Positions 8,395 through 16,101 of a stretch of 64,000 bases of DNA are shown here, in pieces (position 1 is the stretch's first letter; every line of letters begins with the position of its first letter). This DNA is from Aridibacter sp965216195 (GTDB lineage: Bacteria > Acidobacteriota > Blastocatellia > Pyrinomonadales > Pyrinomonadaceae), in the NCBI GenBank assembly GCA_965216195.1, contig OZ244151.1:558001-622000 (forward strand), written 5' to 3'. A program made the translations under genes and the position numbers. The notes below the pieces were generated by a model. The model saw nothing but the letters and a program-made list of their open reading frames with translations. It searched no databases and had not been told where the DNA came from.

Positions 8395-10893
8395 TTACAG
8401 CAAGTTTACCGGGTCGATTTCAACATAAGCGATCTTTGTGTCACACGACGCAGCCTCGGCTTCGGCCAGCGCTATCTCGATCGTATTCCGAAGATGATTT
8501 CTGCTCCTAGATTTTATAAGAATCTGCAAGCGATGTTCGCCTTTTAAACGAGACAGTGGAGCGGGAGCGGGTCCAAGTACGATGCAGTGTTTTTCCGGGT
8601 TGACCTTGTCTAAAGCCCTTCGAAGAATATCTGCGTTGCCGGAAGCGTAGTTGTAGTTTGGGTGTTTGATCATAATCGACGCCATCGCTACAAATGGCGG
8701 ATAGTGCATACGCTTCCTAAATTCGATTTCTTCTTTATAAAACGAATCGTAGTCCTGTTTCTGGGCGTGTTTTAGAGCGTAGTGCTCTGGATAGTACGTC
8801 TGGATCAGCACTTTGCCTGATAGGTCACCTCGACCCGCTCTCCCCGCGACCTGGGTTAGGAGCTGGAATGTTCGTTCCGCTGCGCGAAATTCCGGGAGCG
8901 ATAGCCCCATATCTACCGAAACGACGCCGACAAGCGTTACGTTGGGAAAGTCGTGGCCTTTTGCAATCATCTGCGTCCCGACGAGAACATCAGTTTTTCT
9001 GTTTTCGAAATCCGAAAGGAGTTTTTCAAGTTGTTTAGGTTTTCGCGTCGTGTCGCGATCGATTCGAGCAATTTTGAGCTTCGGAAATCTTTGGGAGAGG
9101 ACATTTTCGATTTGTTCGGTACCGTCGCCTACAAAAAAAAGAAATTCTCCTTTGCAAGATGGACACTTCGTCGGCACCTTGATATGAAAATTACAGTAGT
9201 GGCAAACAAGGCGCTGATCGCGTTTGTGAAACGTCAGGGTAATATCGCAATTTTTACATTTTATTCTTTCGCCGCACGAACGGCATAGGACAAATTGCGA
9301 GAAGCCGCGACGGTTCAGCAAAATAATCGATTGCTCGCCCTTTTCGTAGGTTTCATCAATTGCACTTTCAAGGCCCTCGGAAAAGGTCAGGTCTTTACCG
9401 GCTTCCTTAAACACCTCGCGCATATCGATTACTTCGGCTTTCGCCATTGGGCGATCCTTAAATCGTTTTGGCAGATTCAGGTAGTCATATTTGCCCAGAT
9501 GGGCGTTATGAAACGACTCCAATGCCGGTGTTGCCGAGCCTAGAATTGCGACTGCATCAGCATTTTTGGCTCGAACAATAGCCACATCGCGAGCATTGTA
9601 AAAGGGCATTTCGTGCTGACGGTAAGACGTATCGTGTTCTTCATCAATAACGATTAACCCTATGTTTTGGAGCGGCGCAAAGATTGCAGAACGCGTTCCG
9701 ATCACAACTTTTGCATCTCCATTTCGAATTCTCCGCCATTCATCAAAGCGTTCGCCGGATGATAGAGAGGAATGCAGAATTGCCACTTCATCTCCAAAGG
9801 CTGCGCGAAGCCGTTTGGAGAAGACGGGAGTGAGCGCGATTTCCGGAACGAGCATTAAAGAAGACTTTCCGCGTTCTAACACCTGCCGCATCGCATGGAT
9901 ATAAATTTCGGTTTTTCCGCTTCCCGTAACGCCATGGAGCAAAAATGTCTTGTAGGATTCCCGAACAAGTGCGTTTTCGATTTGCGTATAAACTGCCGTT
10001 TGCTTTCTTGATAGCGTAATGTCTTCTCTTGCGGCTGATTTCAGATGAGCGAGCGGATCTCGTCTTACTTCCATCTCGAAAATTTCGACCAGGCCGCGTT
10101 TTGCGAGAGTTTTTACCGGTGATGGCCCGACACGCGCCTGATCAGTTAACTTCGAAAGCAAAACAGAGCTTTTTTCTTCTTTTAGAACGTCTAGAATTTT
10201 TTTCTGCTGCGTGGTCAGTTTTACTTCTTTTGCATCAAGATCTTCTGCCGCCGATAGCCGAACCGCCTTCCTGATTTTTGGTTTTACGCGAACCGCGACC
10301 TTCTTCTGTATCTTTTCGACAAAACCAGATTTGACCAGATCGTTGAGCGCACGCGTCGCCCTCGCCGAACCAAATTTCTTTTTTAGCTTCTTTACCGTTA
10401 AAGAACTGTCGTCAGCGAGGCTTTTGAGTAACTTACGCTTCTGGGTTTTTCGTTTTCGATCGGTTTCCAGCTCCTTGCGCCCAAGTTCAGTAAGCCGCAC
10501 CTCAGTTTCTATAGTTGCGTTGATACCTGCCGGAAGGGAAGCTTTGAGCATTTCCCCCCAAGAAGATGCGTAGTACCCCGCCGCCCAGCGAGTTAGATTG
10601 AGTATTTCTTGCGTTATCAGAGGTTTGTGGTCGAGGAGCTCAATTGCCGGCTTGATACTCTCCATTTCAATTCCGAGTTCCTTATTTAGCGTGTCGCTTA
10701 GTGAAACGGCGTAACCCGTAAGCCGACGATTTCTAAACGGAACAATTAAGCGAGAACCAATGCGAATGTCCGAACGCATTTCCGGTGGAATTGAATAGGT
10801 AAAACTTTGTCGCAAAGGAATCGGAAGAGTCACTTCAACGTATCTTTGAACACCATTTTCAGCCTGGAATTTTTTCGCACCTTTGGACATCAA
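8395..10893 (-). CDS. priA: Primosomal protein N' (replication restart helicase PriA)
   Basis: An 832-residue superfamily 2 helicase that reloads the replisome at stalled forks. The N-terminal DNA-binding domain (YVEVTLPIPLRQSFTYSIP) is followed by Walker A GVTGSGKTE, the DEEH box (VIDEEHD) and helicase motifs ending in QVAGRAGRGD. The eight-cysteine zinc module (CRSCGERIKCKNCD, then CHYC and CPSC) splits the helicase lobes as in the family. The N-terminal extension of about 15 residues starts at adjacent ATGs (10893 and 10890). First gene of the minus-strand run priA-lpxD-msrB-Nudix. Confidence 0.96.
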   Translation of the reverse strand: MMSKGAKKFQAENGVQRYVEVTLPIPLRQSFTYSIPPEMRSDIRIGSRLIVPFRNRRLTGYAVSLSDTLNKELGIEMESIKPAIELLDHKPLITQEILNLTRWAAGYYASSWGEMLKASLPAGINATIETEVRLTELGRKELETDRKRKTQKRKLLKSLADDSSLTVKKLKKKFGSARATRALNDLVKSGFVEKIQKKVAVRVKPKIRKAVRLSAAEDLDAKEVKLTTQQKKILDVLKEEKSSVLLSKLTDQARVGPSPVKTLAKRGLVEIFEMEVRRDPLAHLKSAAREDITLSRKQTAVYTQIENALVRESYKTFLLHGVTGSGKTEIYIHAMRQVLERGKSSLMLVPEIALTPVFSKRLRAAFGDEVAILHSSLSSGERFDEWRRIRNGDAKVVIGTRSAIFAPLQNIGLIVIDEEHDTSYRQHEMPFYNARDVAIVRAKNADAVAILGSATPALESFHNAHLGKYDYLNLPKRFKDRPMAKAEVIDMREVFKEAGKDLTFSEGLESAIDETYEKGEQSIILLNRRGFSQFVLCRSCGERIKCKNCDITLTFHKRDQRLVCHYCNFHIKVPTKCPSCKGEFLFFVGDGTEQIENVLSQRFPKLKIARIDRDTTRKPKQLEKLLSDFENRKTDVLVGTQMIAKGHDFPNVTLVGVVSVDMGLSLPEFRAAERTFQLLTQVAGRAGRGDLSGKVLIQTYYPEHYALKHAQKQDYDSFYKEEIEFRKRMHYPPFVAMASIMIKHPNYNYASGNADILRRALDKVNPEKHCIVLGPAPAPLSRLKGEHRLQILIKSRSRNHLRNTIEIALAEAEAASCDTKIAYVEIDPVNLL

Positions 10894-11003
10894 AATATAA
10901 CGGAGGCAGTAATTTATCGGATTTTGGTATCTATGATTTGATAATCCAAAATGATAACCTATTGAAACCTTTAGTGAAAATTTGCGTCAAATTATAGGAA
11001 TTT

Positions 11004-11522
11004 ATGGATACGTTTTTAGTTGACGAGAAAAGGGAAAAGAAAGGGGCGAATCTGGGTCTTCTTGCCGGCGTATGCGTTGCGCTTCTCACGATAGCCGGAT
11101 TGATTTTTTTGTTTTCGCAGATGTCGCCTGAAGACCTGGAGAAAGAGGATCTTTTGGCAGGAGCATTCCGCGAAGGCTCCAAGGAATTTGATAAGTACAC
11201 GAAGGACGTAATCGTTACGACAAACACCGATCGATTGATGCAGTCGATGACGGGCTTAGGCACTATTACGATGCATGTTGGCGGTTCGGTTTATAACAAA
11301 GGCGATAAGGTTTTAAGTGCTCTTCAGGTTCGTGTAGGCGTAATTGATCCTGAAAATAAGGTTATCAAAGCCAGGAACTTTATGTTGATCCCAAACTCTG
11401 AACATGAGGTTTTGCGTCCTGGAAAGACCATTAACGTAAACGTAAACATAGGTGGATTTAAGCAAGATGACGACCGTGCAAACGTGCAATGGAAAGTTGT
11501 TGCCCTGAAGTTTAGAGAGTGA
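11004..11522 (+). CDS. Small membrane-anchored protein with an Ig-like/FxLYD-type domain
   Basis: A 172-residue protein with one N-terminal membrane helix (about residues 18-38, NLGLLAGVCVALLTIAGLIF) and a periplasmic beta-rich domain. The segment GGSVYNKGDKVLSALQVRVGV and the later LRPGKTINVNVNIGG resemble the FxLYD/DUF3426 type of domain, found in proteins without a settled function. The resemblance is by eye only. It is divergent from priA and converges on the ABC ATPase gene 15 bases away. Confidence 0.6.
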   Translation: MDTFLVDEKREKKGANLGLLAGVCVALLTIAGLIFLFSQMSPEDLEKEDLLAGAFREGSKEFDKYTKDVIVTTNTDRLMQSMTGLGTITMHVGGSVYNKGDKVLSALQVRVGVIDPENKVIKARNFMLIPNSEHEVLRPGKTINVNVNIGGFKQDDDRANVQWKVVALKFRE

Positions 11523-11536
11523 CAGGAATGGCGTTT

Positions 11537-12472
11537 CTATTCTTCGACTTCTTTTACGAAGAGCTCCTCTAGTGATTGTCTCACCGGTTGAACCGAAACG
11601 AGTTTGCAGTCGGTTTTTTGTGCAAGCTCAAGAATTTGACCGATGCGATTTTCGCTGTCGGTTTGAACCGCAGCCCCTTTCGGTTTTTCCTCAACTGAAA
11701 CCCCTGAAAGAGAGCCGAGAGAGTTTTTAAGCGTTTCATCAACCTTGCCTCTTAGAATAATCTCAAAAGCTTGGTTTTCGGCCTCGAGAAGGCTACTTAG
11801 GCTGCCCTCGGCTACCAATTTTCCCTTTCGAAGAATTGCGACGTTATCGCAAAGCGCCTCGATGTCTGACAAAATATGCGACGACATAAAAACCGTCGTT
11901 CCTTTTTCGCGGAGCTCTACGATTAGCTCACGAATTTCGCGGCGCCCGATCGGGTCAAGTCCGCTCATCGGTTCGTCAAAGAAGACTATTTCCGGATCGT
12001 TTACAAGGCTTTGCGCGATTCCGACGCGCTGAAGCATTCCCTTTGAGAATTTTCGAAGCTGTCTGTTCCAATCCTTTTCGTCCAAACCAACCCGGCTTAG
12101 CAAGTCTACAGTTTTTTGTTTTCGTGCAGCCGAATCCAGTCCAAAGAGCTCGCCGAAATAGTTCATTAATTCTGAGGCCTTGAGATAGTCATAGAAATAG
12201 GGGTTTTCCGGGCAATAGCCAATATCTGCATGCATATCGACGTCCGAGATATCTTTTCCGAAGATTCTTGCCGTACCGCTCGTGGGAAAAATCAGACGCA
12301 TTAGAAGTTTAATGGTCGTAGTTTTGCCCGCGCCATTCCCGCCTAGAAAACCAAAAATCTGTCCTGGTTCTACGTTAAGCGTTAAATCCTTAAGCGCACG
12401 AATTTTCCGCTTCTTGAGGAAACCTTTTTCGTAGTCTTTTGTTAAGCCTTTGATTTCAATTACGTAGCTCAT
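11537..12472 (-). CDS. ABC-2 exporter ATP-binding protein
   Basis: A 311-residue ATPase with Walker A GGNGAGKTTT (about 41-50), signature FSKGMLQRVG (SKGM in place of SGGQ, common in this subfamily), Walker B IVFFDEPMSGLDP and the switch His in SSHILSD. The C-terminal 80 residues are the extra domain of CcmA/NatA/BcrA-type ATPases. It should power the permease encoded upstream in the same operon (13480-14268), with the TPR gene between, 1 base away. Substrate unknown. Confidence 0.92.
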   Translation of the reverse strand: MSYVIEIKGLTKDYEKGFLKKRKIRALKDLTLNVEPGQIFGFLGGNGAGKTTTIKLLMRLIFPTSGTARIFGKDISDVDMHADIGYCPENPYFYDYLKASELMNYFGELFGLDSAARKQKTVDLLSRVGLDEKDWNRQLRKFSKGMLQRVGIAQSLVNDPEIVFFDEPMSGLDPIGRREIRELIVELREKGTTVFMSSHILSDIEALCDNVAILRKGKLVAEGSLSSLLEAENQAFEIILRGKVDETLKNSLGSLSGVSVEEKPKGAAVQTDSENRIGQILELAQKTDCKLVSVQPVRQSLEELFVKEVEE

Positions 12473-12473
12473 C

Positions 12474-13403
12474 TTAATTTCTAGTTTTGTCCTTCTTTGG
12501 GGTTGGTTTTACTTTACAAGTCTCTCGATCAAGCAAATACGGAATTCCGGTTGGATCTACTATGTTTCGATTTGAATCAATGTTTAAATCAACCTTTCCT
12601 TTTTTTACCTCCACGATAAGCAGGGGAAGTATCTCGACAAATGATTTCGGGCAGCGGTTTTTTGTCTCGCGGAACTTATCAAGCGATTCTTGAATTAAAT
12701 CAATCTGATCCAGCCTGTCGAGCTCCTCCAATCTAAATTTTGCGCTGGCTTTTATTCGCGAATCTTTAGTGTTTGCAAGCATCTGACGGTAAATTTCCCT
12801 CGCCGTTTCACGTAGGCCTCCTTCATTTTTCATTTTTGCGGCCATCAATTCGAAAAACGCCGGTGCCCCGTCAATCTTAGAGGCCTTCGAATAGATCTCT
12901 GCCGCTTTTTCATAGTCTTTTTGCTTCCAATATATATATCCGAGGTGCTGATAAAGCCGCCATTCATCAGGATTATTTTCTATACCTTTTTCAGCAATAT
13001 TGATTGCCTGATTCTGATTGATCGAGGGTAAAACAATGGCTCCGAACGAGTAGGCGGAAATATATTTCGGGTCGAGAGTTGTCGCGGCATCGAGCAGCGG
13101 ATGTAAAAGTCGTGGATTTAGTCTGCTTAAATCATCTATGTTCAACTTTGATTTGGGTTCGGACGCGATCTTGTGTCCTACATATTGCAAACTTCTCATC
13201 CAGTACCAATCCGCAATAAGTCCTTCCATCCCAAACGAAAATCCCCTCAAACGATATGCTTGAAGCGATAGATCCTCGTCTTCGTAGCCCTCCCGAATAG
13301 TTGGTCTTGTCCGATCAAGAAAAATACTTAGCGCTATAACGGTGGACAAGAATATTATCGAAAGAGCGATAAACCCCAATGTGCTTTTTCGCTTCTGTGT
13401 CAT
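12474..13403 (-). CDS. Membrane-anchored TPR protein within the ABC-2 exporter operon
   Basis: About 309 residues. The chosen start is the ATG at 13403 (MTQKRKSTLGF), which begins directly before a membrane helix (about 7-29); the frame is open 36 bases further upstream. The periplasmic part carries TPR-like helix pairs (NNPDEWRLYQHLGYIYWKQKDYEKAAEIYSKA, quoted here only as the region 140-170) and a C-terminal domain with a lone Cys (RETCKVK). No enzyme motif is visible. Its place between permease and ATPase suggests an accessory of the exporter. Confidence 0.75.
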   Translation of the reverse strand: MTQKRKSTLGFIALSIIFLSTVIALSIFLDRTRPTIREGYEDEDLSLQAYRLRGFSFGMEGLIADWYWMRSLQYVGHKIASEPKSKLNIDDLSRLNPRLLHPLLDAATTLDPKYISAYSFGAIVLPSINQNQAINIAEKGIENNPDEWRLYQHLGYIYWKQKDYEKAAEIYSKASKIDGAPAFFELMAAKMKNEGGLRETAREIYRQMLANTKDSRIKASAKFRLEELDRLDQIDLIQESLDKFRETKNRCPKSFVEILPLLIVEVKKGKVDLNIDSNRNIVDPTGIPYLLDRETCKVKPTPKKDKTRN

Positions 13404-13479
13404 ATGAGAAAAATGTAATTGTCTGTAGATGCCATCCAAAGTTGGTCTATTGAGCCTTCCTGGAATTCTCCATTCGGCT

Positions 13480-14268
13480 CTATTTTAGATTTCTTTTACT
13501 AAATATGAAAATAGTCACCGTTAGTACAAGCGCGATATAAACCGCCGTATAAATGAAAACCATTAGCACATAAGATGCCGACGGAAGTTCGCCGTGAGAA
13601 GCGTTTGTTGCAAACTCATAATTTGAGAAATTTGGGAGAACGTAATAGATCGCATCAAAGAAAAACCTCGCAAAGGAACTTTTCAAACTCAAGCTGAGTT
13701 CCCTAAGGCTCGTACTGAAGTGTCCGATTATAAATACGAGAAAGGTTAGAAGGGCCGACAACGCGGGCGAAGAAAAAGAAGAAAATAGCATCGCAATCGC
13801 CGTAATCACCATCAATTCAAAAAGAATAAGTAAAATGGATGCCCAAACTGAGCCAATCAGGCTGGCGCCTCCAACGTAAACCAGGGCCAAAGAAATTCCG
13901 CAACCCATTACAACTATGTTTACTAAAAGCGTAAGCGACAATCCAAAAAACTTACCCAAGATAAATTCGCCACGCCCAATCGGTTTTGAAAATATCGTAT
14001 AAAGTGTTTTCTTTTCGATTTCTTTGGAAACAAGGCCTACTCCAACAAAAATCGCTATAAAAACTCCAAAGAAGAGAACAGCCGCCAGTCCGACGTTGAC
14101 AATTGTACGGGCCTCTTGCCCTGCCGTTAACTCTCCGAGAAATATCGCACAGGCCGTAATCAGCAGAACGAAGACAATAAGGTTATAAAGAACCCGATCG
14201 CGTATCGCTTCGCGGAACGTGTTTCGGGAAATGGTAAAGATAAGTCGGAATAGATTCACGGGTCTCAA
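13480..14268 (-). CDS. ABC-2 type transport permease
   Basis: A 262-residue protein with six predicted membrane helices and the N-terminal NTFREAIRDRVLYNL segment typical of ABC-2 permeases of the NosY/GldF sort, followed by SKEIEKKTLYTIFSKPIGR after helix 2. It forms the membrane channel of the exporter whose ATPase is encoded at 11537-12472. The longest frame begins with TTG at 14268; an in-frame GTG at 14259 is an equally plausible start. First gene of the three-gene minus-strand operon. Confidence 0.88.
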   Translation of the reverse strand: MRPVNLFRLIFTISRNTFREAIRDRVLYNLIVFVLLITACAIFLGELTAGQEARTIVNVGLAAVLFFGVFIAIFVGVGLVSKEIEKKTLYTIFSKPIGRGEFILGKFFGLSLTLLVNIVVMGCGISLALVYVGGASLIGSVWASILLILFELMVITAIAMLFSSFSSPALSALLTFLVFIIGHFSTSLRELSLSLKSSFARFFFDAIYYVLPNFSNYEFATNASHGELPSASYVLMVFIYTAVYIALVLTVTIFIFSKRNLK

Positions 14269-14410
14269 TACGATCTGCCAAAGAGAATTTTTTTATACAG
14301 TATGAATTTGAAAGTAAGTTAAAAACTGAAGCGGCCTAAAGACCAAGATTATTGTAGCAGATTTGTATCGCCAGGAAAGACTGCACTACCCGTAAGTACG
14401 TATGGTTTAA

Positions 14411-14440
14411 ACAAAAAAAGGCTGCCATAAAGACAGCCTC
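14411..14440 (-). terminator. Rho-independent terminator of the first pilin gene
   Basis: Read on the minus strand: stem AGGCTG, a 9-base loop, CAGCCT, then a run of seven T. It starts about 22 bases after the pilin stop codon, as expected for an intrinsic terminator of a highly expressed pilin mRNA. Confidence 0.88.
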
Positions 14441-14462
14441 ATGATTATATTTAGTGCTGATA

Positions 14463-14984
14463 CTATTGAGATACTGGCGTACCGTCAAATGTTCCGTCAG
14501 CTTGTCGCGTAGGACCTGTACCTTGAGCACCACCGTTGGTATCGTCCATGTAGTAGATAACACCAGCTTCGCTCGTAGCATAGTTCTTCGCACCGGTTCC
14601 GCTGAATCCGCTACCATATTGTGTAGCATCAGCCGTAGCGTCATACTCAGCAGCTTGACCAGCACCCGGAGCGGTTACTGCGATATTGAAGTCGTATCCA
14701 CTCTTGGAACAAGGACCAGCACCACAACCGAGAACAGCGTCAACCAAACCGGCCGTGTTAAGAAGGTCGAGGGTACCATAAGCACCGTTTCCAGCCGTAG
14801 CTTGATATGTAGCCTCAGCACCTGTAATGGTTCTGAGCGATGCAACAGCAGCACCTTCGTTAGCAGCGCGACGCGAAGCCAACAAGTTAGGAATAGCAAT
14901 AGCGGCGATAATACCGATAATTACAACAACGATTAAAAGTTCGATAAGAGAGAAACCTTTTTGATTTTTCATTTTAATTTTCAC
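14463..14984 (-). CDS. Type IV pilin-like protein (prepilin), copy 1
   Basis: A 173-residue prepilin. The leader MKIKMKNQKG ends at the prepilin-peptidase site G^FSLIELL; Phe+1 and Glu+5 are present, followed by the hydrophobic helix VVVIIGIIAAIAIPNLLASR. The body is Gly/Ala/Thr-rich with two cysteines (CGAGPC) that may form a small disulphide loop. It starts with GTG at 14984 behind AGGAG (spacing 3); an ATG at 14972 would give a shorter leader but a poor spacing. It has its own sigma-54 promoter and a terminator. Probably the major pilin or a pseudopilin; secretion-type pseudopilins share these marks. Confidence 0.92.
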   Translation of the reverse strand: MKIKMKNQKGFSLIELLIVVVIIGIIAAIAIPNLLASRRAANEGAAVASLRTITGAEATYQATAGNGAYGTLDLLNTAGLVDAVLGCGAGPCSKSGYDFNIAVTAPGAGQAAEYDATADATQYGSGFSGTGAKNYATSEAGVIYYMDDTNGGAQGTGPTRQADGTFDGTPVSQ

Positions 14985-15042
14985 AATCTCCTAAAATTAG
15001 TTAAGTCTTTTTTCTACCTCATTCTCAGGCACCCTCACTATT

Positions 15043-15057
15043 ACAACCTTCGTGCCA
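15043..15057 (-). promoter_or_regulatory. Sigma-54 (-24/-12) promoter of pilin copy 1
   Basis: On the minus strand TGGCACGAAGGTTGT matches the -24/-12 consensus TGGCAC-N5-TTGC, with GG and the -12 T intact and a single change (C to T) in the -12 element. It lies 59 bases upstream of the GTG start, so the transcript would start roughly 45 bases before the gene. The activator encoded at 16102-17499 carries the GAFTGA loop that works with such promoters. Confidence 0.8.
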
Positions 15058-15257
15058 AAATGCCAGAATGCGTATAAGTCGTGTATTTGCAATGTTTATA
15101 CAGTTGGAAGGTGGCTTAGCTAGGTGAGATTCCGGTAAATATTCATGTTATTTAACAGTTTTTTGTAGGAAAAAGTGACGAATATTGTCAGACAGCTGGC
15201 TTTTTTGGGGTTTTATACGTAAAAAGAGATAGTCTGAGGTCCGGCATCAAATGTTTG

Positions 15258-15339
15258 GCCTTGCCTACGGGCGTCGAGAGGTTGGCGGAGTATCACCGGG
15301 AACTTAGCGTCCTTATTCCCAAAGGAGGCTTAGGCCTGT
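15258..15339 (-). ncRNA. Possible structured RNA, loosely resembling a GEMM cyclic-dinucleotide aptamer
   Basis: The 529-base gap between the two pilin genes holds this stretch, whose minus strand contains ACAGGCCTAAGCC followed by GGACGCTAAG (15303-15312) and CTCCGCC. These recall the conserved blocks of GEMM riboswitches, which precede pilin genes in some Deltaproteobacteria. Several conserved positions differ, and the sigma-54 promoter of pilin 1 lies downstream of it, so it would not be in that mRNA leader. Low confidence. The rest of the gap shows no gene. Confidence 0.2.
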
Positions 15340-15460
15340 ACTTAGAAGCCCATTAGAACGGAAAAGATAGTGTTCCTTCAGAATAATCCGCGAGCTAAAG
15401 TACTGGGCAAAAAAAGAAAATCCACAAATGATTTGACACGCCGACTCGCGAAAACGCGAA

Positions 15461-15484
15461 GAGACCGTCCCTGAAGACAGCCTC
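15461..15484 (-). terminator. Stem-loop downstream of pilin copy 2
   Basis: On the minus strand GAGGCTGTC, loop TTCAGG, GACGGTCTC pair over nine positions including two G-U pairs. It lies about 30 bases after the stop codon. A second small hairpin (TCGCG-TTTT-CGCGA) follows. There is no long T run, so termination may be weak or the hairpin may protect the mRNA end. Confidence 0.45.
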
Positions 15485-15513
15485 CGATATAAAACGAACG
15501 GTTTTAGTTTTTC

Positions 15514-16005
15514 TTAATCCTTTAACGGACTTCCGTTAATTACAGTGCGGTCGGTTCGGCTAGTCGCATCCGGCGGATTATCCTGACCAGCCTCGTTTTG
15601 AAAAATCGCTCCGCCTTCATTTGTGTAGAAGTTTTTCGTTCCCGTCGCGGAAGGCTCCGTACCAAACGCGCGTGCGTTTGCGTAGGCATCAAATATTGCC
15701 GGATTGGTTCCGTCCGAATCTGTTGGGACGACGTCAAAAATATATCCACTCTTACTGCCTGAATCAAGTAGTTCATCCACGATACCAGCCGCGTGCAGCT
15801 CGCCCAGCGTTCCAAACTCACCATTGCCGTCAGTTGAACTATAGGTCTGCTCACCACTAAAGATAGTACGTAGCGTCGCAACAGCCGAACTCTCATTAGC
15901 CTTTTTTCTAGCCGCCAGTAGCCGCGGTATCGCGATGGAAACAATGATACCAATCACAACTACTATTATTAGAACCTCAATTAACGAAAAACCTTTCTCT
16001 TTCAT
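15514..16005 (-). CDS. Type IV pilin-like protein (prepilin), copy 2
   Basis: A 163-residue prepilin, MKEKG^FSLIEVL, with Phe+1 and Glu+5 and the helix VVVIGIIVSIAIPRLLAARK. The body parallels copy 1 (ESSAVATLRTIFSGEQTYSS against EGAAVASLRTITGAEATYQA) but lacks its cysteines, so the two are tandem paralogues. The frame stays open 87 bases upstream of this ATG, but the sigma-54 promoter lies inside that extension and a GAGGAT precedes the chosen start, which supports 16005. Confidence 0.92.
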   Translation of the reverse strand: MKEKGFSLIEVLIIVVVIGIIVSIAIPRLLAARKKANESSAVATLRTIFSGEQTYSSTDGNGEFGTLGELHAAGIVDELLDSGSKSGYIFDVVPTDSDGTNPAIFDAYANARAFGTEPSATGTKNFYTNEGGAIFQNEAGQDNPPDATSRTDRTVINGSPLKD

Positions 16006-16056
16006 AATATTCTGTATCCTCAAAGTTTTGGGGAGGAAATGTCTATAGCAATGTGA

Positions 16057-16071
16057 GCAAATTGTGTGCCA
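16057..16071 (-). promoter_or_regulatory. Sigma-54 (-24/-12) promoter of pilin copy 2
   Basis: The minus strand reads TGGCACACAATTTGC, an exact match to TGGCAC-N5-TTGC. It is 52 bases upstream of the pilin ATG and just downstream of the PilR-like gene, so the pilin can be expressed independently of the regulator gene. Confidence 0.87.
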
Positions 16072-16101
16072 GAATAAACGAAAATCGGTCAAATCGATGA
16101 T

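Noticed and set aside
10211..10573. A plus-strand frame of 120 codons inside priA
   Set aside because: Ser/Phe-rich antisense translation of a Lys-rich region of PriA; no start signals.
14454..14936. A 160-codon open frame on the plus strand across the first pilin gene
   Set aside because: It mirrors the pilin gene on the other strand, where Ser/Thr-rich composition gives long antisense frames; no ribosome site and no recognisable fold.
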